Assembly (NCBI GenBank): GCA_902796905.1
Contig: CADBQU010000036.1
Span: 1-62,231, forward strand
Direction of reading: 5' to 3'
Source: Oscillospiraceae bacterium
GTDB taxonomy: Bacteria; Bacillota; Clostridia; Oscillospirales; Acutalibacteraceae
DNA: 62,231 nt
Each line of letters begins with the position of its first letter. Positions within the stretch are counted from its first letter, which is position 1. Positions 26,685-35,448 of the stretch are shown here, one piece after another. The position numbers and the translations under genes are program-made. Below the pieces are notes generated by a model. It was not told where the DNA came from and did no database searches. It saw nothing but the letters and a program-made list of their open reading frames with translations.

Positions 26685-29600
26685 TTGTTAATTAAGCAGG
26701 TTGAAATATCCGGCTTTAAATCTTTTGCCGACAGAACTAAATTAAAGTTTTCAAAAGGACTTACCGCAGTAGTAGGTCCTAACGGCAGCGGCAAAAGCAA
26801 TGTGTCCGACGCCGTTCGCTGGGTTTTGGGCGAGCAAAGCACAAAACAGTTAAGAGGAAAAAGTATGGAGGACGTTATATTCAGCGGAACCGAAACCCGT
26901 AAGGGCCACGGATTTTGCGAAGTAACCATTACTTTTGACAACAGCGACAGGACTTTGAATTTTGACGATGATAATGTAAGTATTACAAGAAGATATTACC
27001 GTTCTCACGAAAGCGAATATTTAATAAACGGCAATTTTGTACGGTTAAAAGACGTTCATGAAATGTTTATGGATACCGGTTTGGGACGGGACGGCTACAG
27101 TATGATAGGCCAAGGCAAAATTGATAATATTGTAAGCAGTAAATCGGACGAAAGACGCGATATATTTGAAGAGGCTTCGGGTATTTCCCGTTACAGATAC
27201 AGAAAAGAAGAAAGCGAAAGAAAATTAAATTCAGCCGAAGAAAATCTGTTAAGATTGAGAGATATTGAAAGCGAGCTTAAAGGAAGGGTTGAACCTTTAA
27301 AAAAGCAAAGCGAAGCGGCGGAAGAATTTTTAAAATTATCGGATGAAAAGAAAGAACTTGAAATAGGAATTTGGCTGGATACGCTTAATTCTTCAAAAGA
27401 AAAATTTCGTAAAGAAGAAGGAAAAATTGCTACCGTCACGGCTCAGTATAAAGAACTTGACAATAAACTGACCGAGGCCGAAAACAAAATAGACGAAAAC
27501 ACAAAGCTTTTCGGGGAATTGACCAAAGAGATAGACGAAAAGCGTAAAATAGCGGGAGATACGGACCAAACCGTAGCAGAATTAAACGGCGATATAAATG
27601 TTTTAAATGTAACCATAGAACATAATAACGAAAACATATTAAGGCTTGAAAAAGAGTTGGAAGAGATTAAAAAAGCTTTTTCCGGGGACGATACCCAAAA
27701 AGCACAAAAGCAGCAAGAAAAAAAAGAAAAGGAAGAAAGCCTTAAAAAAATAAACGAAAAAACCGAAAACCTTTCTTTAGAGCTTTCAAACCTTATAAGC
27801 AAAAGCGAAAAGGCTTTAAAATTAAAAGAAAGCATAAGCGGTTCTTTAAACGAAATAGCCGAAAGTATTTCTTTTAACAGGGCTAAAATTTTAGGCTCGG
27901 AAGATTTAATTAAAGAAACGCAGGAAAGTAAAAATTCTTTAATAAAAAAAGAACAGGAAATTTTACTTATAAAAACCCGGCAGGAAAAAGAACTTGCGCT
28001 TTTAAATAAAGATTTAACCGATATTGAAGAAAGAGAAACGGGAGCTTTAAATACAAAAAAGGGATACGAACTGAAGCTTGATTCCAAAAGAGAAACCGAA
28101 CAGAAAAAGCAAGAGGAATTGGCAGAGCTTGAAAACCAAAAAAATTCGGCGTTGCAAAAAGCCAATATGCTTAAAGAACTTGATAAAAATATGGACGGTT
28201 TTTCGTATGCGTCAAAAGAGATAATAAAAGCCAAAGAAGAAAAAAGGCTTATGGGAATAAGGGGCGTTGTATCAAAGCTTATAAATACAAAATCCGAATA
28301 TTCCGTAGCCGTAGAAACAGCTTTGGGCGCAGCTGCCGGTAATATAGTGGTTAATACGGATACCGACGCCAAAAGGGCTATTAATTATTTAAAAGAGCGC
28401 CGTTTGGGCAGGGCTACCTTTTTACCTCTTAACTCTATAACGCCTAATTTTTTAACCGAAAAAGAAGTTAAAAATTGCAGCGGCTTTATAGGCTTTGCAA
28501 ACGAGCTTTTGGAAAACGATAAAGAATACGATAATATTTTTAAATACCTTTTAGGAAGAACGGTTATTTGCGAAGATTTGGATTCCGCGGTGGCTATTTC
28601 CAAAAAATTTAAATATCATTTTAAAACCGTATCGTTAGACGGTCAGGTAGTAAATGCCGGCGGTTCTTTAACCGGCGGAAGTATTTCTAAAAACATCGGT
28701 ATTTTATCAAGGAAAGACGATATTGAAAAGCTTATTAAAAAGGCTTCGGAATTAGATAAAAAAATAGAAATAAAAACCGAAGAGCTTAACAGAGCAAAAG
28801 CGGAATTTAACAAAATCAATGCCGATATTATAAATAACGAATCGGTAATATTAACCGCAAAAGAAGATAAAATAAGGGTTTTGGGAGAAATTAAGCGCGT
28901 AACTGATTTAAAAAATGCGGTTTCGGAGCAATTAAACGGTACCAAAACAGAAATAGCTTTAGCCGAAGATAAAATTTTAAAAATTAAAAACGATACGGAA
29001 AACGCAAAACTTTTAATAAAGCAATGCGAGGCAAAGCAGCTTGAACTTTCGGGCAAAACCGACATTGCGGCAGACGATACTTCGGAAAGGCGAAACGAAA
29101 TTACGGAAGAACTTACATCCTTAAGATTAAGCGCCGGCAATATTTTAAAAGATATTGAAATTATAAACGGAGTATTGAGCGATTTAAGTTTATCTGCCGA
29201 AAGCCGTGAAGATAAGCAAAAACTTATTTTAGGCGAAATAGAAATTTTGAAAAATAAAAACAGCGAATGCGAAGCGGAAATAGAAAACAAAACAGGATTT
29301 ATAGAAAAAGAAAAAGAAAATAAGGTGTTGTTTTCGGGCAAAAGCGAAGAGCTTTTAAACAAAAGAGATTTGATAGAAAGCGAAAACGTTAAGCTTAGAG
29401 CTTTGGAAAGAGAAATTTCGGAAGATAAAGAAAAGGCTTCGGGAGAAATTGCAAGGCTTAACGAGCGCAAAGAAGTTATGCTTAAAGAGCTTGACGATAT
29501 TGTAGCAAAGCTTTACGACGAATATTCATTAACAAAATCCGAAGCGGAAGAAATGAATATAAAAATAGAAGATATTTCCGCCGCTAAAAAACGCCTTAAC

Positions 29601-30254
29601 GAAATACGTTCAAAAATTAAAAATTTGGGTAACGTAAATGTGGCGGCTATAGAAGAATACAAAGAAGTAAGCGAAAGATACGAATTTTTAAGCAAACAGA
29701 TAGAGGATGTTGAAAAGTCGAAAGCCGAATTATTAAAACTCATAAACGAGCTTATGCAGCAAATGAAAGAAATGTTTATAACGGGATTTAATAAAATAGG
29801 CGAAAACTTTACCAAAACATTTTCTACTATGTTCGGCGGCGGCCATGCGGAGCTTCGCCTTACAAATCCGGAGGATATTTTAAACAGCGGAATAGATATT
29901 GTGGCTAATTTGCCGGGTAAACATGTTCCCAGCTTAGATGTGCTTTCGGGCGGAGAAAAAGCGCTTATTGCCATTTCAATATATTTTGCAATAATGCAGG
30001 TAAACGCTCCTCCGTTTTGCTTTTTGGACGAAGTGGAAAGCGCTTTGGACGATATAAATGTAGAACGTTTTGCAAGATATATGAAAACTTCCGGTTTGCC
30101 TACGCAGTTTATTTGTATAACGCACAGAAGGGGAACTATGGAAAATGCGGATATGCTTTACGGAGTTACAATGCAGGAAAAAGGCGTAAGCAAATTAATA
30201 GAATTAAATGTATCCGAACTTGAAAAACATTTAAAAGAACTTAAGGTTGAATAA
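26685..30254 (+). CDS. smc: Chromosome condensation ATPase SMC
   Basis: 1189 residues. Walker A GPNGSGKSN lies near the N-terminus, followed by a long coiled coil. The hinge is around residues 520-650 (GIRGVVSKLINTKSEYSVAV), then a second coil. The signature LSGGEKALIAISIYFA and Walker B FCFLDEVESALDD close the head. It compacts and segregates DNA with ScpAB, which are not in this window. The best start is TTG 26685 ((M)LIKQVEISGFKSFAD); another TTG at 26667 overlaps the GAGG site. Large antisense frames inside it are composition shadows. Confidence 0.96.
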   Translation: MLIKQVEISGFKSFADRTKLKFSKGLTAVVGPNGSGKSNVSDAVRWVLGEQSTKQLRGKSMEDVIFSGTETRKGHGFCEVTITFDNSDRTLNFDDDNVSITRRYYRSHESEYLINGNFVRLKDVHEMFMDTGLGRDGYSMIGQGKIDNIVSSKSDERRDIFEEASGISRYRYRKEESERKLNSAEENLLRLRDIESELKGRVEPLKKQSEAAEEFLKLSDEKKELEIGIWLDTLNSSKEKFRKEEGKIATVTAQYKELDNKLTEAENKIDENTKLFGELTKEIDEKRKIAGDTDQTVAELNGDINVLNVTIEHNNENILRLEKELEEIKKAFSGDDTQKAQKQQEKKEKEESLKKINEKTENLSLELSNLISKSEKALKLKESISGSLNEIAESISFNRAKILGSEDLIKETQESKNSLIKKEQEILLIKTRQEKELALLNKDLTDIEERETGALNTKKGYELKLDSKRETEQKKQEELAELENQKNSALQKANMLKELDKNMDGFSYASKEIIKAKEEKRLMGIRGVVSKLINTKSEYSVAVETALGAAAGNIVVNTDTDAKRAINYLKERRLGRATFLPLNSITPNFLTEKEVKNCSGFIGFANELLENDKEYDNIFKYLLGRTVICEDLDSAVAISKKFKYHFKTVSLDGQVVNAGGSLTGGSISKNIGILSRKDDIEKLIKKASELDKKIEIKTEELNRAKAEFNKINADIINNESVILTAKEDKIRVLGEIKRVTDLKNAVSEQLNGTKTEIALAEDKILKIKNDTENAKLLIKQCEAKQLELSGKTDIAADDTSERRNEITEELTSLRLSAGNILKDIEIINGVLSDLSLSAESREDKQKLILGEIEILKNKNSECEAEIENKTGFIEKEKENKVLFSGKSEELLNKRDLIESENVKLRALEREISEDKEKASGEIARLNERKEVMLKELDDIVAKLYDEYSLTKSEAEEMNIKIEDISAAKKRLNEIRSKIKNLGNVNVAAIEEYKEVSERYEFLSKQIEDVEKSKAELLKLINELMQQMKEMFITGFNKIGENFTKTFSTMFGGGHAELRLTNPEDILNSGIDIVANLPGKHVPSLDVLSGGEKALIAISIYFAIMQVNAPPFCFLDEVESALDDINVERFARYMKTSGLPTQFICITHRRGTMENADMLYGVTMQEKGVSKLIELNVSELEKHLKELKVE

Positions 30255-30289
30255 TTTTTTAACTTACTATTTGCGCAAAGGAATAAATT

Positions 30290-31213
30290 ATGGGATTTTT
30301 TTCTAAAATTAAAAACGGATTAAAAAATACCTCCGAGGCTTTAAAGCAAAGCGTAGGAGAAGTTATTAAAAGCTTTAGGAAGGTTGACGAAGAATTTTTT
30401 GAAGAGCTTTTGGAAAGTCTTGTTATGTGCGATGTGGGAGTTCATACCGCTGAAGATATATGTAACAGATTAAAAGATAAAGTTAAAGAAAAAAATATTA
30501 AAGACACTTCGGAAATAACAAAGCTTTTAAGGGAAATAGTTGAAGAAATTTTAACCGGTGAAAACGAGCTTAAAATAAATACAAAGCCTTCAATAATTTT
30601 GGTTATAGGCGTTAACGGAGCCGGCAAAACAACAACTATAGGAAAACTGGCGCTTAATTTAAAAAACAGCGGCAAAAATGTTTTGCTTGCGGCGGCAGAT
30701 ACCTTTAGGGCGGCTGCTATAGACCAGCTTGAAGTTTGGGCGGAAAGGTCAAAAACTCATATTGTAAAATCCGTAGAGGGAACTGATCCGGCTTCGGTTG
30801 TATTTGACGCCATAGCGGCAGGCAAAGCCCGAAAAGCCGATGTAATAATTGCGGATACCGCCGGAAGACTGCATAACAAGAAAAATTTAATGGATGAACT
30901 TGCTAAAATTCACAGGGTTATAGACAGAGAGCTTCCGGAAGCCGACAAAGAAGTACTTTTGGTTTTGGACGGCACTACGGGACAAAATGCCGTAAACCAA
31001 GCAAGAGAATTTAAAAACGTAACACCCGTAAGCGGAATTATAGTAACAAAATTAGACGGTACTGCAAAAGGCGGAGCGGTTTTGTCGGTTAAAAGCGAAC
31101 TTGACATACCGGTTAAATTTATAGGCGTAGGAGAAGGAATAGACGATCTACAGCCTTTTGACCCGCACGAATTTGCGTTAAGTTTATTCCCGGAAGAAAA
31201 AGACAAAGTATAA
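30290..31213 (+). CDS. ftsY: Signal recognition particle receptor FtsY
   Basis: 307 residues. The short four-helix N domain (MGFFSKIKNGLKNTSEALKQ) has no long acidic A domain, as is common in Firmicutes. GTPase motifs: GVNGAGKTTTIGKL, the DTFRAAAIDQL insert, DTAGRLHN and TKLDGTAKGGAVLS. It docks ribosome-SRP complexes at the membrane. It follows smc in the common clostridial smc-ftsY order. Confidence 0.96.
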   Translation: MGFFSKIKNGLKNTSEALKQSVGEVIKSFRKVDEEFFEELLESLVMCDVGVHTAEDICNRLKDKVKEKNIKDTSEITKLLREIVEEILTGENELKINTKPSIILVIGVNGAGKTTTIGKLALNLKNSGKNVLLAAADTFRAAAIDQLEVWAERSKTHIVKSVEGTDPASVVFDAIAAGKARKADVIIADTAGRLHNKKNLMDELAKIHRVIDRELPEADKEVLLVLDGTTGQNAVNQAREFKNVTPVSGIIVTKLDGTAKGGAVLSVKSELDIPVKFIGVGEGIDDLQPFDPHEFALSLFPEEKDKV

Positions 31214-31221
31214 ATTTATAA

Positions 31222-31300
31222 GGCGGCCCCAAAACAAAATGTATTTTGTTTTGGGCAAAAGCTAAAGCTTTTGCAAAGCCCTTAAGGGCTTTGGGCCGCT
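31222..31300. repeat. Cloverleaf element CL6
   Basis: The outer stem GCGGCCC pairs with GGGCCGC. Arms: CCCAAAACAAAAT-gt-ATTTTGTTTTGGG, GCAAAAGCT-aa-AGCTTTTGC and a perfect palindrome AAAGCCCTTAAGGGCTTT. It lies between ftsY and rdgB; an open frame runs through it into rdgB but is not the gene start. Confidence 0.85.
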
Positions 31301-31353
31301 ATATATTAAATAAAATTAAAATATTTAAAATTAAATTAAAACGGAAAGAAAAA

Positions 31354-31929
31354 ATGGATTTTATAATAGCTACACACAACAAACACAAAACAGAAGAATT
31401 TAAAAGAATATTAACTCCGCTAAATATAAATATAATCTGCGCCGATTTACCGGAGGTGGAGGAAACCGGAAAAACTTTTAAAGAAAATGCTTTGCTTAAA
31501 GCCAAAAGCGCATATAAAGCTACCGGAAAAATTTGCGTTGCGGATGACAGCGGAATTTCCGTTGATATTTTAAACGGAGAACCCGGAATATATTCTGCAA
31601 GATACAGCGGTATAAACGCTACGGCAAAAGAAAACAATAAAAAACTTTTAAAAAAGCTTGAAGGCGTAAAAAAAGAAGACCGTAAGGCCCATTATACCTG
31701 CGCCATAGCCTGCGTAGGAGAAAACATTGAATTTACGGTTGAAGGATATATGTTCGGAGAAATAGGCTTTAAAGAACAGGGTACGAACGGCTTTGGCTAC
31801 GACCCGCTTTTTATAAGCGAAAAAGGACCGTTGGGACTTATTTCGGCAAAAGAAAAAGATTCAATAAGCCACAGGAATGCGGCGCTTAAAAAATTTAAAG
31901 AAAAATTAGAGGAATTAAATTTATGTTAA
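31354..31929 (+). CDS. rdgB: dITP/XTP pyrophosphatase (RdgB/HAM1)
   Basis: 191 residues. It removes non-canonical purine NTPs from the pool. Motifs: ATHNKHKTEEFKRIL at the start, VADDSGISVDILNGEPGIYS, and FGYDPLF with the later SHRNAALKKF. The frame extends upstream through CL6 to 31246, but the family start and ATG 31354 after GGAAAGAAAAA decide the start. It overlaps yhbY by 7 bases. Confidence 0.94.
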   Translation: MDFIIATHNKHKTEEFKRILTPLNINIICADLPEVEETGKTFKENALLKAKSAYKATGKICVADDSGISVDILNGEPGIYSARYSGINATAKENNKKLLKKLEGVKKEDRKAHYTCAIACVGENIEFTVEGYMFGEIGFKEQGTNGFGYDPLFISEKGPLGLISAKEKDSISHRNAALKKFKEKLEELNLC

Positions 31930-32216
31930 CAGGAAAACAAAGAGCGGGATTAAGGGCTATGGCCAACGGATTGGAAACCGTTTTTCAAATAGGCAAAGGC
32001 GGAATAAACGACCAGCTTATACGCCAAACGGATGAACTTTTGGAATTAAAGGAGCTTGTAAAATTAAGGGTTTTGGAATCGGCTCCCGTAACCGCAAGAG
32101 AAGCGGCAAATGAAATTTCGGAAAGTTTAAATGCGGAAGTAGTGCAGGTTATAGGTTCCAGATTTACGCTTTACAGAGAAAGCAAAGAGCATAAAACCAT
32201 AAAATTAAGAAAATAA
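31923..32216 (+). CDS. yhbY: CRM-domain RNA-binding protein YhbY
   Basis: 97 residues, one CRM domain: MLTGKQRAGLRAMANGLET, then FQIGKGGINDQLI (GxxG loop) and KLRVLESAPVTAREAA. It associates with pre-50S particles in other bacteria. Its start overlaps the rdgB stop, indicating coupling. Position between rdgB and nadD matches the obg-yhbY-nadD neighbourhood of Firmicutes. Confidence 0.93.
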   Translation: MLTGKQRAGLRAMANGLETVFQIGKGGINDQLIRQTDELLELKELVKLRVLESAPVTAREAANEISESLNAEVVQVIGSRFTLYRESKEHKTIKLRK

Positions 32217-32324
32217 GGTGTAAAAATCAAAAGAATTTTTAAAAGATAAAAAATTATTATTTATTTTTATTTTTTAACCAGTATAAACAGTATTAACAGT
32301 ATTTTAAAATTCGGGGGCTTTGGG

Positions 32325-33455
32325 ATGACAGTTCTTTTCGGCGGCAGTTTTGATCCGCCGCACATAGCACATACAGAAATGGCAGAAGCCGTTGCCAATT
32401 TAAATGAAACCGAAAAGCTGGTAATTATTCCGGCTTTTTCGGCTCCTTTAAAAAACGGAGCAAAAGAAAGCTACAAGCACAGATTTAACATGTGCGAATT
32501 GGCTTTCGGTTTTATTAAAAAGGCGGAGATTTCCAATATAGAGGAAATTATAAATTTAAAAAACAAAACCGAAAAATCTTACACTGTAGATACGATAAAA
32601 ACATATATAGCTCAAAACAATTTAAAAGAAAAGCCCTATTTTTTAATAGGTGCCGACAGCGCCGAACATTTAAACGAATGGAAAAATGCAAAAGAGCTTT
32701 GCTTAATTTGCAATTTTTTGGTTTTTAAAAGAAACGGGAAAATAAACACATCTGTTTTAGATAAGCTTAATGCAAATTATAAAATTTTAGATTTTTTGCC
32801 TAAAAATTATTCCTCCACAAAAATAAGAGAAAATATTGCGTTTAATGATGTGTCCGAAAAAGTAAAACAATATATTATGGCAAATTCTTTATATAATATA
32901 GATGAAAAATACAAAGAAATTTTGCAAAAAAATATGGGAAAGAGAAGATACAATCACTCTTTAAATGTGGCTGAAGAAGCCGTAAGGCTTGCCAAAAAAT
33001 ACAATGCGGATGAAAATTTAGCATATACGGCAGGTCTTTTACACGATATTACCAAAGAAATACCGCAAAAAACACAGTTGAAATTTTGCAGTGAGTTTGG
33101 TATACTTATGAATGATATTGAAAAAAATTCATTTAAGCTTTGGCATGCAATTACCGGTGCATATTATGTAAAATATATACTGGCAATTGAAAACGAAGAT
33201 ATATTTGACGCAATACGTTACCATACTACCGCAAAACCGAATATGCCTCTTTTAAGCAAAATAATATATTTGGCGGATTATACTTCAAAAGAACGTGATT
33301 ACGACGGAGTTGAGGATATGCGCAAATATGTTGATATTTCTTTAGAAAAAGCAATGCTTGAAGCATTAAAATTTACGGTAGAAGATGTTAGCGCAAAAGG
33401 TCTTCCGGTGCATCCGGACACTTTAAACGCGTTAAAAGAAGCAGAAAGCAAATAA
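32325..33455 (+). CDS. nadD: NadD-YqeK fusion: nicotinate-nucleotide adenylyltransferase and HD phosphohydrolase
   Basis: 376 residues, about the sum of two separate proteins. Residues 1-190 are NadD: MTVLFGGSFDPPHIAHTEMA holds the GGSFDPxHxxH nucleotidyl-transfer motif, and NYSSTKIRENI is the ISSTxIR block. Residues about 205-376 are an HD domain like YqeK, with RRYNHSLNVAEEAVRL and AGLLHDITKE supplying the metal ligands. YqeK hydrolyses Ap4A symmetrically in Bacillus and neighbours nadD there; here they are one chain with no stop or frameshift between. The ribosome site (GGGGGC) is weak. Confidence 0.92.
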   Translation: MTVLFGGSFDPPHIAHTEMAEAVANLNETEKLVIIPAFSAPLKNGAKESYKHRFNMCELAFGFIKKAEISNIEEIINLKNKTEKSYTVDTIKTYIAQNNLKEKPYFLIGADSAEHLNEWKNAKELCLICNFLVFKRNGKINTSVLDKLNANYKILDFLPKNYSSTKIRENIAFNDVSEKVKQYIMANSLYNIDEKYKEILQKNMGKRRYNHSLNVAEEAVRLAKKYNADENLAYTAGLLHDITKEIPQKTQLKFCSEFGILMNDIEKNSFKLWHAITGAYYVKYILAIENEDIFDAIRYHTTAKPNMPLLSKIIYLADYTSKERDYDGVEDMRKYVDISLEKAMLEALKFTVEDVSAKGLPVHPDTLNALKEAESK

Positions 33456-33530
33456 AACTAAAAATAAAAACAAAAACAATAACAATAACAATAAAAAATA
33501 AAGTATTGATTTGATGGGTAAAATACTTTA

Positions 33531-33617
33531 GCGGCGGCAAAACGCCAAAGGCGTTTTAAAGCCAAAACTTGTGTTTTGGCTTTAGGGAACAAAATAAATT
33601 TTGTTCCCTGCCGCCGC
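33531..33617. repeat. Cloverleaf element CL7
   Basis: The outer stem GCGGCGGCA (33531) pairs perfectly with TGCCGCCGC (ending 33617). Three perfect arms: AAAACGCC-aaa-GGCGTTTT, AAAGCCAAAAC-ttgt-GTTTTGGCTTT and AGGGAACAAAAT-aa-ATTTTGTTCCCT. It lies between nadD-yqeK and the LCP gene, and is the cleanest example of the fold. Confidence 0.88.
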
Positions 33618-33671
33618 AAACAGAATTAATGTAAAATAAATTCAAGCATTTATTTTAAAGGGGAAACCGTT

Positions 33672-34808
33672 ATGGATGAAAAACAGTTTAATTTCAGCGA
33701 AATGCAAAAAAACAGGAAACTTATAAGAAAAAGGAAAATAATAAGAAGAACTTTAAATATTATTTGTTCCATAGTTTTGGTTTTATCTATTATTTTAACC
33801 GGAGGTATGGGATATTATATATTCGGTCTTTCCAACGTTAAAATTAACGCGCAAGGTACCGATTCCGACAGTTATGAAGACCTTTACAAAAGCAACAACA
33901 GCGGAGTAAGCTATATTTTGGTAGCAGGTTTGTGCCCTCCGGAAGAAGGCGGAAAGCTTACCGATACGCTTATAGTTGCCTGTTTGGATCACGATAAAAA
34001 AACATTAAACTTTTTGCAGATACCCAGGGATTTATATATTGGCGATGAAGACGGCTCTATTTACGGCGGCGGTAAAATAAACGCTGTTTACGGCAGCCCC
34101 AGAAGCGGCGAAACCGGAATAAATGCTTTAAGAAGAGTTATAAGCAACTATTTGGGTATTCCGCTGGACCATTATGTTTTGTTTAATATTCCCGCATTTA
34201 TAAACGTTATAGACGCATTGGGCGGACTTACCATAAACATTACCAACAGTACCGGTATAGATATCATGGACTATAACACCAAGGTTCATCACAGAGTAGG
34301 TCCCGGCTGGGTTACTTTAAAAGGAAGCTTGGCTACAGGATTTATAAGAAAAAGAACCGGTGTTTCGGACGGATATTACAGGGGCGACGCCGACCGTGTG
34401 CAAAGTCAGCAATTAGCTTATGTGGCACTTGCCAAAAAGCTTAAAAATATGAGCGTTTCGCAAATGTATAAGGTTGCCACAAACTGCTTTAACGAAATTT
34501 CAACCGATATACCTCTTAATGACATATTGGGCTACGCTTTGGAAGTAAAAGGTATGAGTATGGACAGTATGGGCGTTTATGCCGTACCGGGACAGTATTG
34601 CAGTTATCACGGTTACAGCGTATATTCTGTTCATAAACAAAATTATATTGATATTTACAACAAAAACTTAAATCCTTACGGTAAGCCCTTAACGGATGAC
34701 AGTATTATGATTTACGAATATTACAGAACCGTGGGCGAATCGTTTGATCCGAGCGACGAAGTTTCGGGAGGAACTCTTGCAAGTATTGAGGGAGAAAAGA
34801 AGCAATGA
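33672..34808 (+). CDS. LytR-CpsA-Psr family protein
   Basis: 378 residues. A basic cytoplasmic tail (1-26) precedes one transmembrane helix (about 29-53, TLNIICSIVLVLSIILTGGM), then an extracytoplasmic LCP domain. Seen: GLCPPEEGGKLTDTLIVACL, FLQIPRDLYIG, NAVYGSPRSGETGINALR and the Arg-rich RGDADRVQSQQLAY region. LCP enzymes transfer lipid-linked polymers onto peptidoglycan. It lies between yqeK and rsfS, a common clostridial position. Its stop overlaps the rsfS start (ATGA). Confidence 0.9.
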   Translation: MDEKQFNFSEMQKNRKLIRKRKIIRRTLNIICSIVLVLSIILTGGMGYYIFGLSNVKINAQGTDSDSYEDLYKSNNSGVSYILVAGLCPPEEGGKLTDTLIVACLDHDKKTLNFLQIPRDLYIGDEDGSIYGGGKINAVYGSPRSGETGINALRRVISNYLGIPLDHYVLFNIPAFINVIDALGGLTINITNSTGIDIMDYNTKVHHRVGPGWVTLKGSLATGFIRKRTGVSDGYYRGDADRVQSQQLAYVALAKKLKNMSVSQMYKVATNCFNEISTDIPLNDILGYALEVKGMSMDSMGVYAVPGQYCSYHGYSVYSVHKQNYIDIYNKNLNPYGKPLTDDSIMIYEYYRTVGESFDPSDEVSGGTLASIEGEKKQ

Positions 34809-35224
34809 CGGTAAAATCCGAACAAGCAAAAGAAAAGGTTATAACGGCTGTAAAAGCTTTGGATGAAAAAAAGGCCATAGATATATGCGCTTTTGAAATT
34901 TCAAAACTTTCGTCTATAAGCGATTTTATAGTATGCGCTACGGCTACGTCTTCAACACATATAAGAGCTTTAGCCGACAATGTTGAAAAAAGGCTTACGG
35001 AGCAAGGCACAGAGCCTCATCATACCGAAGGTAAAGCCACGGGATGGTTTTTGTTGGACTATACCGATTTTTTGGTAAACATATTTACCAAAGACGCCAG
35101 AGAGTTTTATAATTTGGAAAAACTTTGGGCAGACGGCGAAGAGCTTGATTTAAACGAAGTTTTAAAAGACGACAAAGACGGCAAAGACGGCAAAGACGGC
35201 AAAGACGGCACCAAAGGCGAATAA
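34805..35224 (+). CDS. rsfS: Ribosome silencing factor RsfS
   Basis: 139 residues. It binds L14 to block subunit joining when nutrients are low. Core residues 15-120 include LDEKKAIDICAFEIS, ISDFIVCATATSSTHIRALA and TGWFLLDYTDFLVNIF. The last 18 residues are a tandem (GKD)n tail encoded by repeats of GGCAAAGAC at about 35170-35210, absent from typical RsfS and probably a slippage product. A 4-base overlap with the LCP gene suggests coupling. Confidence 0.95.
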   Translation: MTVKSEQAKEKVITAVKALDEKKAIDICAFEISKLSSISDFIVCATATSSTHIRALADNVEKRLTEQGTEPHHTEGKATGWFLLDYTDFLVNIFTKDAREFYNLEKLWADGEELDLNEVLKDDKDGKDGKDGKDGTKGE

Positions 35225-35235
35225 AAGTTTTTACC

Positions 35236-35320
35236 GATGCGTTAAATAAAAGCAAAGTTTTAAAGGCTTTATGTAAAAGCCTAAAGTTTTTGCTAAAACA
35301 AAACTTCGGTTTAACGCCGT
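35236..35320. repeat. Decayed cloverleaf-like element
   Basis: GCGTTAAA (35239-35246) pairs with TTTAACGC (35310-35317). Inside, AGGCTTT-atgt-AAAAGCCT makes one good arm, and AGCAAA/TTTGCT flanks it; the other arm is eroded. It lies between rsfS and leuS. Confidence 0.45.
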
Positions 35321-35380
35321 AAAGATTAGTGCCTGCATAATGCAATAAAAACAATAAATTTAATAAAAGAATACAGCATA

Positions 35381-35433
35381 AAAATAAACGGTTTTTCTAT
35401 TTCTAAAAGCAAAAAAGAAAAATCGTTTATTTT
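35381..35433 (+). other. Hairpin immediately before the leuS ribosome site
   Basis: AAAATAAACGGTTTTTCT pairs with AGAAAAATCGTTTATTTT (one mismatch). The stem ends 1 base before AAGAGGG (35434-35440). It may shield or position the ribosome site. No T-box sequence was recognised. Confidence 0.5.
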
Positions 35434-35448
35434 AAGAGGGTTTATATT

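Noticed and set aside
27443..29470. Long antisense frames (309 and 275 aa) opposite smc
   Set aside because: They are Ser/Phe/Leu-rich mirror frames of Lys/Glu-rich coiled-coil codons, without ribosome sites or motifs.
35225..35448. T-box riboswitch before leuS
   Set aside because: No T-box sequence or specifier stem with terminator was found, only a decayed repeat and a hairpin near the ribosome site.
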